Of a DNA stretch of 64,000 nt, positions 24,242 to 34,731 are shown piece after piece (position 1 is the stretch's first letter; the number at the start of each line of letters is the position of its first letter). The notes under the pieces are model-generated. The model had not been told where the DNA came from, made no database searches, and saw only the letters and a list, made by a program, of their open reading frames with translations. The DNA is taken from positions 4,686,001 through 4,750,000 of the forward strand of contig NZ_OY769915.1 of the NCBI RefSeq assembly GCF_963669205.1, read 5' to 3'. Origin of the DNA: an uncultured Roseibium sp. GTDB taxonomy: Bacteria; Pseudomonadota; Alphaproteobacteria; Rhizobiales; Stappiaceae. A program made the translations under genes and the position numbers.

Positions 24242-25197
24242 GCTGTAAACTCCTTGGGCATGGCGCTTTCAAGAAATCTTCCAATTTCACCCGGGCTGGA
24301 GTTACCTTCCATCGGGCCTCGCCGTGTCACGGCGATGGCACCTGCAGCGTTAGCTTTCTTCCCTGCTTCAAAAAGAGGAACACCTTGTGAAATCAGTGAG
24401 ACAAAAGTCCCGCAGAAGCAATCACCTGCGCCCGTTGGGTCGATTTCATCTACATCGTGCCCTGGGAAATCGAACCGCTCGCCTTGTCCGACAACCGTGG
24501 CACCGCTTGCGCCTCGTTTAACAACGACGATCTCGGCGCGAGCTTCAAGAAGCCGGTTCACGGCGATTTCTTCAGATAAATCGGGAAACAAAAACCGAAG
24601 ATCACTGGTACTTGGAAGTAAACAATAACTACAGTCCATTACTTCGTGGATAGCGTCCACTGCAGAAAGATCACTCATCAGTTCGGGACGAGCGTTGGGG
24701 TCACATGTGATCCAACCGCCTGCGGCGGAAACCTGTCGAACAGCTGCCATTATTTTGCTGCGCATCGTCTCGGCGCCAAGCGACGAAGCAGAAACGTGGA
24801 GGATGGTTTGTGCCGGATCCAGGAGAGAGAAAGGTGTTTCGAATTGATCAGCGGCCGTTCCCGACAAATGAAAGATGAAGTCGCGATCACCACTGTCATA
24901 GTATGAAACGAAGGCAACACCGGTACTGCGGTTTTCCGAGAACTGAATGCCCCGGGTGCCGACGCCATCCGCATTCAATCGCTTCATGACAATCCGACCG
25001 AAGCCATCACGACCCAGACCACCGATCATCTCGGTACGAGCGCCCATCCGGGCGGCCTGATCGAGAAATATGGCAGGAGCGCCGCTGGGATAAGGCCCTG
25101 AATAGTCTGAAATCAGTTCCAATGAGCAGTTGCGCCGGTGGGAAACAAACTCGACAAGGACTTCCCCCACACTCGCAATGGTTCTTGTCTGAGACAT
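24238..25197 (-). CDS. PfkB-family sugar kinase (tagatose kinase-like)
   Basis: The 319-aa kinase shows the PfkB layout: N-terminal GEVLVEFV, substrate-side GGLGRDGFGRIVMKRLN, and the ATP/anion-hole signature DPTGAGDCFCGTFVS near residue 255 with the catalytic Asp. ATG 25197 with AAAGGAGGAA upstream is chosen; the open frame extends to 25263 through the operator, which is unlikely. It is translationally coupled (ATGA) to the epimerase-like gene, so it probably makes tagatose 6-phosphate. An operator copy sits 36 bp upstream. Substrate not proven. Confidence 0.87.
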   Translation of the reverse strand: MSQTRTIASVGEVLVEFVSHRRNCSLELISDYSGPYPSGAPAIFLDQAARMGARTEMIGGLGRDGFGRIVMKRLNADGVGTRGIQFSENRSTGVAFVSYYDSGDRDFIFHLSGTAADQFETPFSLLDPAQTILHVSASSLGAETMRSKIMAAVRQVSAAGGWITCDPNARPELMSDLSAVDAIHEVMDCSYCLLPSTSDLRFLFPDLSEEIAVNRLLEARAEIVVVKRGASGATVVGQGERFDFPGHDVDEIDPTGAGDCFCGTFVSLISQGVPLFEAGKKANAAGAIAVTRRGPMEGNSSPGEIGRFLESAMPKEFTA

Positions 25198-25232
25198 GTC
25201 TTCCTCCTTTTCGGAGAAGGTGTAGACGATAA

Positions 25233-25249
25233 TTTTACATGTGTCAAAA
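25233..25249. promoter_or_regulatory. LacI-type operator, copy 1
   Basis: TTTTACATGTGTCAAAA lies upstream of the kinase gene and between it and divergent lacI. It matches the two copies before the ABC operon (core TTTTACATGTG, then AAAA). Confidence 0.7.
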
Positions 25250-25316
25250 TTTAAGCTTCTCACTTTAAAAAAAGTAGAGAATACGATAGCAATTTCGCTG
25301 GAAGGAGATCCTTTTG

Positions 25317-26363
25317 ATGGTGAAAACCAAACAAAAAATTGCCACGATGAAAGAGCTGTCCGAGGCTATCGGCATCTCTCGCCCAACCCTTTCGCGCTAT
25401 TTTCAAGATCCATCGACGGTAAAGCCATCGACGTCACGGAAAATCAAAGAGCGGTTAGCTGAAGTGGACTATGTTTACAACTTCATAGCGACCCGACAGA
25501 ACCGCAAGTCCTCAGGCCTGATTGGTGTGATCATTCCGCACTATAAGGACCTGTTTTTCACCAGTCTTCTGGAAGCCATCGAACGGGCCGCAAGGGACGC
25601 GGGATATACCGTGATTACTCAGAGCTCGAACGGCAATGCGACAGGCGAGGCCCAAGCCGTCGCGCGACTGCGGTCCATGAGTGCGGATGGCGCCATAATT
25701 GCGCCCCTTGGGCTGGAAAGCTCGACAGAAGCGTTTCAATTGGCGCGCGAGGATTTTCCTATTGTATTTACCGATTCACGCCCTGCGGTGGAGATTCAAG
25801 GCTCGGATTTCGTTGGGACGGACAATGCGCAAAGCATTGCGGCAATCGTTGATTATCTTTGCCGCACTGGCGAACCGCCTGTATTTCTGAGCATGCCCCG
25901 CGTGAACTCAAATGCCATAGAACGCCAGGACGCCTATCAAGCCAAAATGCGTGAATTGGGGTATGAACCGAGGTTTATTGAATCCGGCAGCGCAGATGAA
26001 TCTTGGCAGTTCGAGGCCTATGGCCTTGGTATCATGGATGAGCAGTTCAGCCGTCAAAAATACACGTCGGACACGATCCTTTGCGCAAATGACCGCATAG
26101 CAATCGGAGCGATACGTGGCGCAAACAAACACGGACTGTTTGCGCGAAACCCGGAGCGTCGAAGCGGCCTGCGGATCGCCGGACACGACGATCACCCTCT
26201 GAGCCAGTTCATGTTTCCGGCCATCACCACCGCTGCACAAGACATTGAAGGCATCGGCGACGTTGGTGTTCGCATGTTGTTGGAGCGCATCCGAGGAGAA
26301 CGCGATGATGCATCGGTTGCAGTTCTGAAGGAAGCGGCGCTCAGGATTCGAGAATCCACCTGA
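25317..26363 (+). CDS. LacI-family transcriptional regulator of the polyol regulon
   Basis: The 348-aa regulator has an N-terminal LacI helix-turn-helix (ATMKELSEAIGISRPTLSRY, hinge region VYNFIATRQNRKSSGLIGVI) and a periplasmic-binding-like sugar domain (GYTVITQSSNGN, DGAIIAPLG, CANDRIAIGAI, GLRIAGHDD). ATG 25317 follows GGAAGGAGA. It sits between the kinase/epimerase unit and the ABC operon; TTTTACATGTGTAAAA-like sites occur in front of both. It is therefore the likely regulator, probably a repressor relieved by the polyol or its keto product. Confidence 0.93.
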   Translation: MVKTKQKIATMKELSEAIGISRPTLSRYFQDPSTVKPSTSRKIKERLAEVDYVYNFIATRQNRKSSGLIGVIIPHYKDLFFTSLLEAIERAARDAGYTVITQSSNGNATGEAQAVARLRSMSADGAIIAPLGLESSTEAFQLAREDFPIVFTDSRPAVEIQGSDFVGTDNAQSIAAIVDYLCRTGEPPVFLSMPRVNSNAIERQDAYQAKMRELGYEPRFIESGSADESWQFEAYGLGIMDEQFSRQKYTSDTILCANDRIAIGAIRGANKHGLFARNPERRSGLRIAGHDDHPLSQFMFPAITTAAQDIEGIGDVGVRMLLERIRGERDDASVAVLKEAALRIREST

Positions 26364-26396
26364 GTGCTCACAGAACAGGAAAACGTGTAATCATTT

Positions 26397-26412
26397 TTTT
26401 ACATGTGCAAAA
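26397..26412. promoter_or_regulatory. LacI-type operator, copy 2
   Basis: TTTTACATGTGCAAAA ends 6 bases before a -35-like TTGACC (26419-26424) in front of the ABC operon, 33 bases after the lacI stop. Confidence 0.7.
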
Positions 26413-26445
26413 ATTTTCTTGACCCCCGGCATTTCCCATGCAATC

Positions 26446-26461
26446 TTTTACATGTGTAAAA
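26446..26461. promoter_or_regulatory. LacI-type operator, copy 3
   Basis: TTTTACATGTGTAAAA, nearly perfect palindrome, covers the expected -10/start region downstream of TTGACC and lies 14 bases before the ATG of the binding-protein gene. Copies 2 and 3 are 49 bp centre to centre, on either side of the promoter, which suits repression by looping. Confidence 0.75.
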
Positions 26462-26475
26462 CTGGGAGGACGAAG

Positions 26476-27804
26476 ATGTTTATCAAACGCACACTGCTTA
26501 GCACGGCAGTCAGCTTCGGACTTGTAGCCGGGATGACATCCGCGGCTATGGCGGAAGAAATCACGATCGCTACGGTCAACAACGCTGACATGATCGTTAT
26601 GCAGGAGCTTGCACCGCAATGGGAACAGGCGACCGGGAATACAATCAACTGGGTCGTACTGGAGGAGAATGTACTTCGTCAACGAACTACCCAAGATATC
26701 GCAACGAACGGTGGTTCGTTCGACATCATGTTCATCGGTGCTTACGAGGCTCCGATCTGGGGCGCCAACGGTTGGCTGACACCGCTGGACGATTTCGCAG
26801 ACGACCCCGATTATGATCTGGAAGACATTTTTCAGTTGGTTCGAAACGGTCTGTCTGCGGACGGCAAACTTTATGCTGTTCCGCTCTATTCCGAGACATC
26901 GTTCACGTTTTACCGGACGGACCTCTTCGAAGCGGCCGGAATTGAAGCCCCCACAGGGCAGCCCACCTATACCGAGTTCGCGGAAATGGCCGCCAAGCTC
27001 CATGATCCGGAAAACAGCGTTTACGGAACATGTCAGCGCGGCAAGGCTGGCTGGGGCGAGAACATGGCCTTTGTCGGCACCCTTGCAAATGCATTCGGTG
27101 CGCGCTGGTTCGACATGGAGTGGAACCCCCAACTCGATAGCCCCGAGTGGAACGCTGCGATCACCTACTATGTCGACCTGATGACCAACTATGGCCCTCC
27201 GGGCGCTTCCGGCAACGGTCACAACGAAAACCGTGCGCTGTTCAAGGACGGCAAGTGCGCGACGTGGGTGGACGCGACCTCGGCTGCAAACGATGTGCGC
27301 AATCCCGACACATCCTCGGTTGCAGACGTTACAGACTTCTTCCAGGCACCCAAGCAGGAAACTGACAAGGGAACCGGCTGGTTTTGGTCGTGGGCACTCG
27401 CTATCCCTGCAAGCTCTCAGAAAGCTGACACCGCCAAGGACTTCCTCAAATGGGCAACGTCCAAAGAGTACTTCGAAATGGTGGGCGAAACCAAAGGCTG
27501 GGTCGCCGTGCCGAGCGGCACACGTGCCTCCGTCCATGAAGACCCGCGACTTTTGAAAGCAGCGCCGTTTGCAGAGACCATCAAGAATGCGATCTTCTCT
27601 GTCGACCCGGCAGATCCGACCCGTGACCCGGTACCCTACACAGGTGTCCAGTTCGTCGCGATCCCCGAGTTTCAGGGCATCGGCAACTATGTCGGCCAGC
27701 AGGTTGCCGCGGCTCTGGCCGGTCAACAGTCAGTCGAGCAGGCTCTTGCCAATAGCCAGCAATTCGCTGTCCGCGAAATGACAAAAGCAGGTTACATCAA
27801 GTAA
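26476..27804 (+). CDS. smoE: Polyol ABC transporter substrate-binding protein
   Basis: A 442-aa periplasmic binding protein of the sorbitol/mannitol (SmoE/MtlE) type. The signal peptide is at residues 1-24 (positively charged start, hydrophobic core, cut after AMA). The mature part has TIATVNNADMIVMQELAPQW, FDIMFIGAYEAPIWGANGWL and a conserved GTGWFWSWALAIPASSQK region. ATG 26476 has GGGAGG upstream; the longer open frame would delete the signal peptide. It is the first gene of an eight-gene operon to 33924. The symbol follows homology; polyol preference is inferred from the dehydrogenases downstream. Confidence 0.9.
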   Translation: MFIKRTLLSTAVSFGLVAGMTSAAMAEEITIATVNNADMIVMQELAPQWEQATGNTINWVVLEENVLRQRTTQDIATNGGSFDIMFIGAYEAPIWGANGWLTPLDDFADDPDYDLEDIFQLVRNGLSADGKLYAVPLYSETSFTFYRTDLFEAAGIEAPTGQPTYTEFAEMAAKLHDPENSVYGTCQRGKAGWGENMAFVGTLANAFGARWFDMEWNPQLDSPEWNAAITYYVDLMTNYGPPGASGNGHNENRALFKDGKCATWVDATSAANDVRNPDTSSVADVTDFFQAPKQETDKGTGWFWSWALAIPASSQKADTAKDFLKWATSKEYFEMVGETKGWVAVPSGTRASVHEDPRLLKAAPFAETIKNAIFSVDPADPTRDPVPYTGVQFVAIPEFQGIGNYVGQQVAAALAGQQSVEQALANSQQFAVREMTKAGYIK

Positions 27805-27818
27805 CCGCCTCCCTGGAT

Positions 27819-27843
27819 GGGCCGGGGTCACGTGCCTCGGCCC
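27819..27843 (+). terminator. Intercistronic stem-loop after the binding-protein gene
   Basis: GGGCCGGGG (27819-27827) pairs with CCTCGGCCC (27835-27843) with one mismatch, 15 bases after the stop codon and inside a 139-base gap. Such stems commonly stabilise the upstream message or attenuate, so that more binding protein than permease is made. Confidence 0.55.
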
Positions 27844-27943
27844 TTTCAGTTCCCTGAATAGTTTTTTGGGTGTCTTGGCAAAGATCTGATTTGGCATTTT
27901 TCTCAAATGCAGCAGCGCAATTCGACTTGGGAGGGCGAAACGC

Positions 27944-28816
27944 ATGTCTACGAAAGCGTCAAGATCCGCTGCACGAATGATGATCTCGCCTGCGGTTCTG
28001 TTACTCCTCGGCTGGATGCTCATCCCGCTATGTATGACGGTTTACTTCTCGTTCCTGCGCTACAACCTATTGCAGCCGGGGACACCGCCCTTCGCAGGGT
28101 GGGAGAATTATTACTGGTTCGTCACTGACCCGAGTTTCAAGGCCGCGATCACGAATACGCTGGCAATGGTTGGCGGTATTTTGTGCATCACAACGATCGG
28201 TGGCATCGGCTTTGCACTATTGCTGGACAAGCCCATGTTCGCGACCGGACTTATACGGATCATGGTTATCGCACCGTTCTTTGTGATGCCAACCGTTTCT
28301 GCGCTTGTTTGGAAGAACATGTTCATGAACCCCGTGAACGGCATTTTTGGCAATCTTGCTACAAGCCTCGGATTCCAGCCCGTAGACTTCTTCGGCCAAT
28401 ACCCGCTGGCATCGATTATTTTCATCGTGTCTTGGATGTGGCTGCCATTCGCCACCTTGATCCTCCTGACAGCATTACAGTCGCTCGATCAGGAGCAATT
28501 GGAAGCTGCTGAAATGGATGGGGCCAGTTGGGGAAGCAGATTCTGGTTCATCATGTTACCGCATCTGGCCCGGGCGATAACGGTGGTCATCCTGATCCAG
28601 ACGATCTTCCTATTGTCGATATTCGCCGAAATCCTGGTGACCACCAATGGCGGGCCCGGCACCGCGACGACAAACCTCACCTATCTGATCTATGTCTCGT
28701 CGCTTTTGCAGTTTGACGTCGGCATGGGAAGCGCCGGTGGCGTCATCGCCATCATCCTCGCCAATATCGTCGCGATCTTCCTGATGCGGATGATCGGCAA
28801 GAATCTGGACGCTTGA
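27944..28816 (+). CDS. smoF: Polyol ABC transporter permease (MalF type)
   Basis: A 290-aa inner-membrane permease with six hydrophobic segments and the cytoplasmic EAA loop (EAAEMDGASWGSRFWFIMLP near residue 190) that contacts the ATPase. GGGAGGG precedes ATG 27944. It pairs with the next permease 13 bases downstream to form the channel of a sorbitol/mannitol-type carbohydrate transporter. Confidence 0.92.
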   Translation: MSTKASRSAARMMISPAVLLLLGWMLIPLCMTVYFSFLRYNLLQPGTPPFAGWENYYWFVTDPSFKAAITNTLAMVGGILCITTIGGIGFALLLDKPMFATGLIRIMVIAPFFVMPTVSALVWKNMFMNPVNGIFGNLATSLGFQPVDFFGQYPLASIIFIVSWMWLPFATLILLTALQSLDQEQLEAAEMDGASWGSRFWFIMLPHLARAITVVILIQTIFLLSIFAEILVTTNGGPGTATTNLTYLIYVSSLLQFDVGMGSAGGVIAIILANIVAIFLMRMIGKNLDA

Positions 28817-28829
28817 GGGAAGATCGATC

Positions 28830-29663
28830 ATGGCACGCGCAGTCTCGACCAAAGCAAAGGTCACCAACACCGCAATCGCTGGAACCCTCGGTTTCCTGAT
28901 GTTCATACCCATCCTCTGGATTCTGATCCTGGCGTTCAAAACCGAAGAAGATGCGATCCGGGCGCCTTTGGAGATCCTGTTCGGCAGTGGCTGGACAACC
29001 GATAGTTTTGGGACGGTTCAGGCCAGATCTGACTACTTCAAGCATTTCTCCAACTCGGTCATTATTTCCGTCGGATCCACGTTTTTGGGCCTTTTGATTG
29101 CGATACCTGCTGCGTGGTCAATGGCATTTGTTCCATCCAAACACACCAAGAATGTTCTTATGTGGATGTTGTCGACCAAGATGTTGCCACCAGTTGGTGT
29201 GCTGGTGCCAATCTATCTGGTTTTCCGGGATTTCAACCTGCTCGACACTCGTCTTGGTTTGACGATCGTTCTGATGCTGATCAATTTGCCGATTATCATT
29301 TGGATGCTCTACACATACTTCAAGGAAATCCCGGGTGAAATTCTGGAAGCCGCACGTATGGATGGGGCGTCACTGCGTGATGAAGTCATTTACGTACTGA
29401 CACCGATGGCGATCCCCGGCATGGCGTCGACAGTTCTCCTGAACATCATTCTCGCCTGGAACGAAGCTTTCTGGACCATCAACCTTACGGCCGCAAATGC
29501 GGCACCGCTGACCGCATTTATCGCCAGCTATTCCAGCCCTGAAGGGCTCTTCTACGCCAAACTGAGTGCCGCTTCGATCATGGCTATTGCACCCATTCTG
29601 ATCATGGGCTGGTTCAGCCAGAAACAACTCGTCCGGGGACTGACATTCGGTGCCGTAAAGTAA
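28830..29663 (+). CDS. smoG: Polyol ABC transporter permease (MalG type)
   Basis: A 277-aa permease with six hydrophobic segments and the EAA loop EAARMDGASLRDEVIYVLTP near residue 174. It is the partner of the upstream MalF-type permease. The ATPase gene starts 11 bases downstream. Family, order and neighbours all match SmoEFGK-type polyol transporters. Confidence 0.92.
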   Translation: MARAVSTKAKVTNTAIAGTLGFLMFIPILWILILAFKTEEDAIRAPLEILFGSGWTTDSFGTVQARSDYFKHFSNSVIISVGSTFLGLLIAIPAAWSMAFVPSKHTKNVLMWMLSTKMLPPVGVLVPIYLVFRDFNLLDTRLGLTIVLMLINLPIIIWMLYTYFKEIPGEILEAARMDGASLRDEVIYVLTPMAIPGMASTVLLNIILAWNEAFWTINLTAANAAPLTAFIASYSSPEGLFYAKLSAASIMAIAPILIMGWFSQKQLVRGLTFGAVK

Positions 29664-29674
29664 GGAACAAGAAA

Positions 29675-30675
<1,001 letters not shown>

Positions 30676-30679
<4 letters not shown>

Positions 30680-31440
30680 GAACGCTCGATGGAAAAGTCG
30701 CTCTCGTGACCGGCGGTGCACGTGGGATCGGTCGCGCAATTTGCGAGGCAATGGCCGATGCTGGTGCAAAAGTTGCTGTTGCCGATTTGCGCGAGGGTGA
30801 CGCCGCAGAAACGGCACAGGCCATTGGTGGCCTGCCTGTCGAAATGAATGTGACGGATTTCGACGCGCTTTCGAACAGCGCACAACAGGTCGAAAACGCG
30901 TTGGGCGGCATCGACATCCTTGTCAACAATGCGGGTATCTTCAACATGGCCTCGATCGACAGGATCACGCCAGAAGACTACCGCAACCAATATGACGTCA
31001 ATGTGGGAGGAACAATCTTCGCCTGTCAGGCGGTGATACCGTTCATGAAAAAGCGCGGCGGCGGCGCGATCATAAACTTTTCAAGCCAGGCCGGTCGTCG
31101 TGGCGAACCCAACATCACACTGTATTGTTCAACCAAGGCGGCGATCATCTCGATCACACAATCGCTAGCGCTCGAGTTGGCAACTGACAACATTCGCGTG
31201 AATGCCATTGCACCGGGTGTCATCGACACCCCGATGTGGGACGTCGTTGACGCGCAATTCGCCCAATATGAGAACAAGCCGCGCGGCCAGAAAAAACGAG
31301 AAGTTGGTGAAGCCGTTCCGTTGGGCCGTATGGGCGATCCCCGTGATATCGCCGATCCATGCGTGTTTCTCGCTTCGGATGCCTCCCGATACATTACCGC
31401 TCAGACATTGAATGTCGACGGCGGTAACTGGATGAGCTGA
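30676..31440 (+). CDS. smoS: Short-chain polyol dehydrogenase (SmoS type)
   Basis: A 254-aa classical SDR: cofactor motif TGGARGIG near residue 12, NNAG near 87, and active-site YCSTK near 152 with a serine about 13 residues before. The ending NVDGGNWMS is that of sorbitol dehydrogenase SmoS, which in rhizobia and Rhodobacter oxidises sorbitol to fructose and galactitol to tagatose. Both readings suit the operon; the tagatose kinase/epimerase pair favours galactitol. It overlaps the ATPase stop by 4 bases. Confidence 0.9.
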
Positions 31441-31451
31441 CGCCGAAGCCA

Positions 31452-32921
31452 ATGCAAAAACTCTCAAACGCAGCGCTTATCGATTTGCCCCCAGGTGTTT
31501 GTATTCCTGCCTACAATCGCACGGCCATTACACCGGGCATCGTGCATATCGGTTTGGGTAACTTTCACCGTGCGCACCAATCCTGGTATCTGCACCGGCT
31601 GATGCAGCAGGGAGAGGCGCTGGATTGGGGGATCATCGGTGCAGGTGTTCGCCAGGGAGACGAAGCTCAACGGAAACGGCTGTCAGCACAGGACTACCTG
31701 ACAACCCTGATCGAGTTGGACCCCAATGGACCTTCAGTGGAAATCGTTGGGTCAATGATCGGCTTCGTGCCAGTCGAGGAAGACAACGCCGCCTTGATAC
31801 GGCAAATGGCCAACCCTGCAATCCGCATTGTTTCGCTTACCGTCACCGAGGGTGGATATTACATTGACCCTGTAACCAATGCATTCAATTCGGATCATCC
31901 TGACATCCGACATGATGCCGCCCATCCCGACAGTCCTCGAACAGCTTTCGGTGCCATGATTGCGGCACTGAAAACACGCCGCAAGGAGTCATCGGGGCCT
32001 TTCACCTGCCAAAGCTGCGATAACCTGCAAGGCAACGGCGCAATCTTGCGACAGACGCTGGTTTCACTCGCGCACCTATCCGATCCGGATCTGGCAGGTT
32101 GGATTGATACGAATTGCTCCTTCCCCAATTCCATGGTGGATTGCATTGTTCCTGCTACCGGGCCGAGAGAACTGGAACTGGCCAGGCAATTCCGAATCAA
32201 TGATGCAGCCCCGGTAACCCATGAAAATTTCCGTCAATGGGTAATTGAAGACGATTTTTGTGCCGGGCGTCCCGATTGGGACAAAGTCGACGCGACATTC
32301 ACACATGACGTACATGCCCACGAGATGATGAAAATTCGCATATTAAACGGTGGTCATCAGATCATCGCCGACGCGGGTGAAATTTTGTCTCTCGAATACA
32401 TATCGCAATGTATGGCGCACCCTTTGATTGGTGCGTTTTTTCGCAAGATTGCGAGGGTTGAGATCGCACTTCAGGTAAAAGCTGCCCCGGGTGTAGCACC
32501 AGCCTCTTATGTCGATCTGATCGACAGACGGTTCTCAAATCCCGAGATCATCGACACCGTGCGACGAGTGGCGTTTGACGGCTATTCGCGCCAGACGGGA
32601 TTTGTTCTTCCAACCTTGCGTGACGCGCTTTCCAACGGTGACGCCATTGACGGTCTCGCGCTGTCCCAGGCGATCTGGGCGAGGATGTGTGAGGGAACAC
32701 GGGAAGACGGCACTATCATAGAGCCCAATGATCCTGTGTGGGATAGGCTAGTGATTGCTGCCCGGGCAGCGAAATCCAGTCCGCAAGCATGGTTGGACCA
32801 AAGTGACATCTACGGGGATCTAGGAAACAACGCCCTGTTCCAAGCCCGGTTTCATACCTGGCTTTCGCTTATCTGGTCCAAAGGTTTGGAAGCAGCGTTA
32901 GCATCATACCTGCAAGGATAA
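31452..32921 (+). CDS. mtlK: Mannitol dehydrogenase family protein (MtlK type)
   Basis: A 489-aa long-chain polyol dehydrogenase. The N-terminal nucleotide-binding part contains IVHIGLGNFHRAHQ; the family signature with the catalytic lysine is KIRILNGGHQ near residue 295. Such enzymes oxidise mannitol, arabitol or sorbitol to the ketose with NAD. Length matches MtlK. It lies 11 bases after smoS and 7 bases before the zinc alcohol dehydrogenase, so one operon carries three different polyol oxidases, suggesting wide polyol use. Confidence 0.92.
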   Translation: MQKLSNAALIDLPPGVCIPAYNRTAITPGIVHIGLGNFHRAHQSWYLHRLMQQGEALDWGIIGAGVRQGDEAQRKRLSAQDYLTTLIELDPNGPSVEIVGSMIGFVPVEEDNAALIRQMANPAIRIVSLTVTEGGYYIDPVTNAFNSDHPDIRHDAAHPDSPRTAFGAMIAALKTRRKESSGPFTCQSCDNLQGNGAILRQTLVSLAHLSDPDLAGWIDTNCSFPNSMVDCIVPATGPRELELARQFRINDAAPVTHENFRQWVIEDDFCAGRPDWDKVDATFTHDVHAHEMMKIRILNGGHQIIADAGEILSLEYISQCMAHPLIGAFFRKIARVEIALQVKAAPGVAPASYVDLIDRRFSNPEIIDTVRRVAFDGYSRQTGFVLPTLRDALSNGDAIDGLALSQAIWARMCEGTREDGTIIEPNDPVWDRLVIAARAAKSSPQAWLDQSDIYGDLGNNALFQARFHTWLSLIWSKGLEAALASYLQG

Positions 32922-32928
32922 TCACGCT

Positions 32929-33924
32929 ATGAAGGCTGTCGTTTTCACCGGAAAAAATGAAGTTCAGTTCAAGGATTTGCCGGACCCCGCGCCAGGGCCG
33001 GGTGAAGTTGTTGTCGAAGTCAAGGCAAGCGGAATTTGTCACACCGATTACGAAGTTTTGAAAGACAACTATGGGACTGGCGCTTTTCCCGTTGTGCCTG
33101 GTCATGAATATGTTGGCGTCGTTGTAGATGTTGGGTCAGGTGTCGCAGATGTCACCTCCGGAGACCGTGTCGCTGTTGACCCGAATTTCGAATGTGGCAC
33201 CTGTCGGGCGTGCAGGCACGGTTGGGCACATCTTTGCGACAAGCTCGGCGCATACGGTGTAACAACCCATGGAGGGTTTGCTGAATTGAGTCTCGTGAAT
33301 GCCGCCAACGTGCATCCCATCGGTGACATGAGTTTCCAGCAGGCCGCTTTGGCAGAGCCCATGGGATGTGTTCTAAATGGCGTCGATGCAGTTCACGCTC
33401 CGTGGATGGAAGAGGCATTGATCTTTGGTGCTGGACCAATGGGATTGCTCATGGGAATGGCGCTTAAGTCAACAGGCATCTCAAGGGTAACCTTCTGCGA
33501 CATCTCGGACAGCCGTCTTGAATTGGCATCGAGCTTTGGATTCGAAGCAATCGCAAGCGGCTCGTGTGACCTGCAAGAGTGGCATCATCGAGCAGATCTT
33601 GCCGTTGAAGCAACGGGCGTTCCGGCTGTTGCTGCTGGACTTGCCGACTATATGGCAAACGGTGGCAAAGGTCTTTTTTTCGGCGTCTGTCCATCTGATG
33701 CGAAGATTGATCTTAGACCTTTCGAGGTTTTCCGAAGGCAATTGACGCTCGCTGGATCGCATTCTCTAAACCACAACATCCCAAGGTCATTGGACATCAT
33801 AACTGGCCACGGTTCCGAAATTGATCGCGTGGTTTCGCACAGACTGCCGCTCGAGGAAATTTCAAGATTTCTCGCCAGCGCACCACCGGGCAATAGTCTG
33901 AAAGTGCAGTGGGCTTTAGATTGA
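32929..33924 (+). CDS. Zinc-dependent medium-chain polyol dehydrogenase
   Basis: A 331-aa MDR enzyme. The catalytic zinc ligands are in SGICHTDYE and GHEYVG; the structural zinc loop is CGTCRACRHGWAHLC; the cofactor site is FGAGPMG. It resembles sorbitol, altritol and galactitol-phosphate dehydrogenases. In Agrobacterium, a D-altritol 5-dehydrogenase of this class makes D-tagatose for a kinase and a GatZ-like epimerase, the same enzyme set seen here. It is the last gene of the operon. Confidence 0.88.
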   Translation: MKAVVFTGKNEVQFKDLPDPAPGPGEVVVEVKASGICHTDYEVLKDNYGTGAFPVVPGHEYVGVVVDVGSGVADVTSGDRVAVDPNFECGTCRACRHGWAHLCDKLGAYGVTTHGGFAELSLVNAANVHPIGDMSFQQAALAEPMGCVLNGVDAVHAPWMEEALIFGAGPMGLLMGMALKSTGISRVTFCDISDSRLELASSFGFEAIASGSCDLQEWHHRADLAVEATGVPAVAAGLADYMANGGKGLFFGVCPSDAKIDLRPFEVFRRQLTLAGSHSLNHNIPRSLDIITGHGSEIDRVVSHRLPLEEISRFLASAPPGNSLKVQWALD

Positions 33925-33994
33925 CATTGCCAAGATTTTTGGAATCGGTAGGGCCCTCACGACAGTCTCATTCCACTGGAATTTGCGATACGGG

Positions 33995-34489
33995 TCATTC
34001 CTCGTGTGCCGTTGCTGGCTGAACGTCAATTTGAGAGTCTTCTGTAAGATTGTCTGCGCAGATAAAATGCGGACAATCGGGGAAGCGCAGGAGGCCGCCA
34101 CCGCGCCGCCTCTTGCGGGCTCTGCTGACAAGACCGTGCCGGTCCAGAACCGCATGCACCGTGCTTTGTGCCGGAATGCGCACATCGCCAGCCAGCTTGC
34201 GCACGAGGATCTCCCGGATCTTGCGCGCACCCCAGTGGGGCTTGTCCTTCCGTGTCGAGACAATCAGGCGCTCTACCTGCTCCGGAAGCTGGTTGGCGTA
34301 TCGAACCGGACGGCGTGACCGGTCGCAAAGCGCCTCCATCCCGTCCCGCCGATAACGATTCCAGATCTTGTAACCGGTCTTGCGGGAAATGCCGAACTCA
34401 CGGCACACACCACTCATGCCCTCGCCATCCAGCAGGCGGGCAATGAAACGAAGACGTTCCTCCACTTTGGACACCTCTTTCCACGGCAT
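33995..34489 (-). pseudogene. IS481-family transposase, N-terminal remnant
   Basis: From ATG 34489 the first 140 residues match the start of IS481-type transposases (MPWKEVSKVEERLRFIARLL, GVCREFGISRKTGYKIWNRY, RYANQLPEQVERLIV, KPHWGARKIREILV, STVHAVLDRHGLV). The match fades just as the DDE catalytic core should begin and the frame stops after 164 aa, against about 350-400 aa for a complete enzyme. All catalytic acidic residues are missing. No target duplication or clear terminal repeats were found. It sits between the polyol operon and yceI. Confidence 0.8.
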
Positions 34490-34731
34490 CGACACCTCCC
34501 GAAAAAGGAAAGTGTTACCCATGTCTCAGGTCGGGCACGGCACAAATCAAGGTGCTTGGTCCACGATGTTTTTTGGATCGCGCAGTTTCGTACTCGCGTT
34601 GCACCAACTACCCCCGCCCCTCCCCTCGTCACGTCTGCGTGAGGCTTCAACGCTTCTCGTGGCGCTTTCCGCGGCGATCAATTTATATGATCGCGTCAGA
34701 TTTCACCCTCAGACGACGCCTGGAGATCACG

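Noticed and set aside
26368..27726. 452-codon minus-strand open frame over the binding-protein gene
   Set aside because: Antisense of a gene with a clear signal peptide and family motifs; its own composition is Cys/Arg-rich and motif-free.
34511..34530. TGTTACCCATGTC-like sequence upstream of the IS481 remnant, as a possible terminal repeat
   Set aside because: Orientation does not fit an outer end for this leftward gene, and no partner repeat was found on the left.
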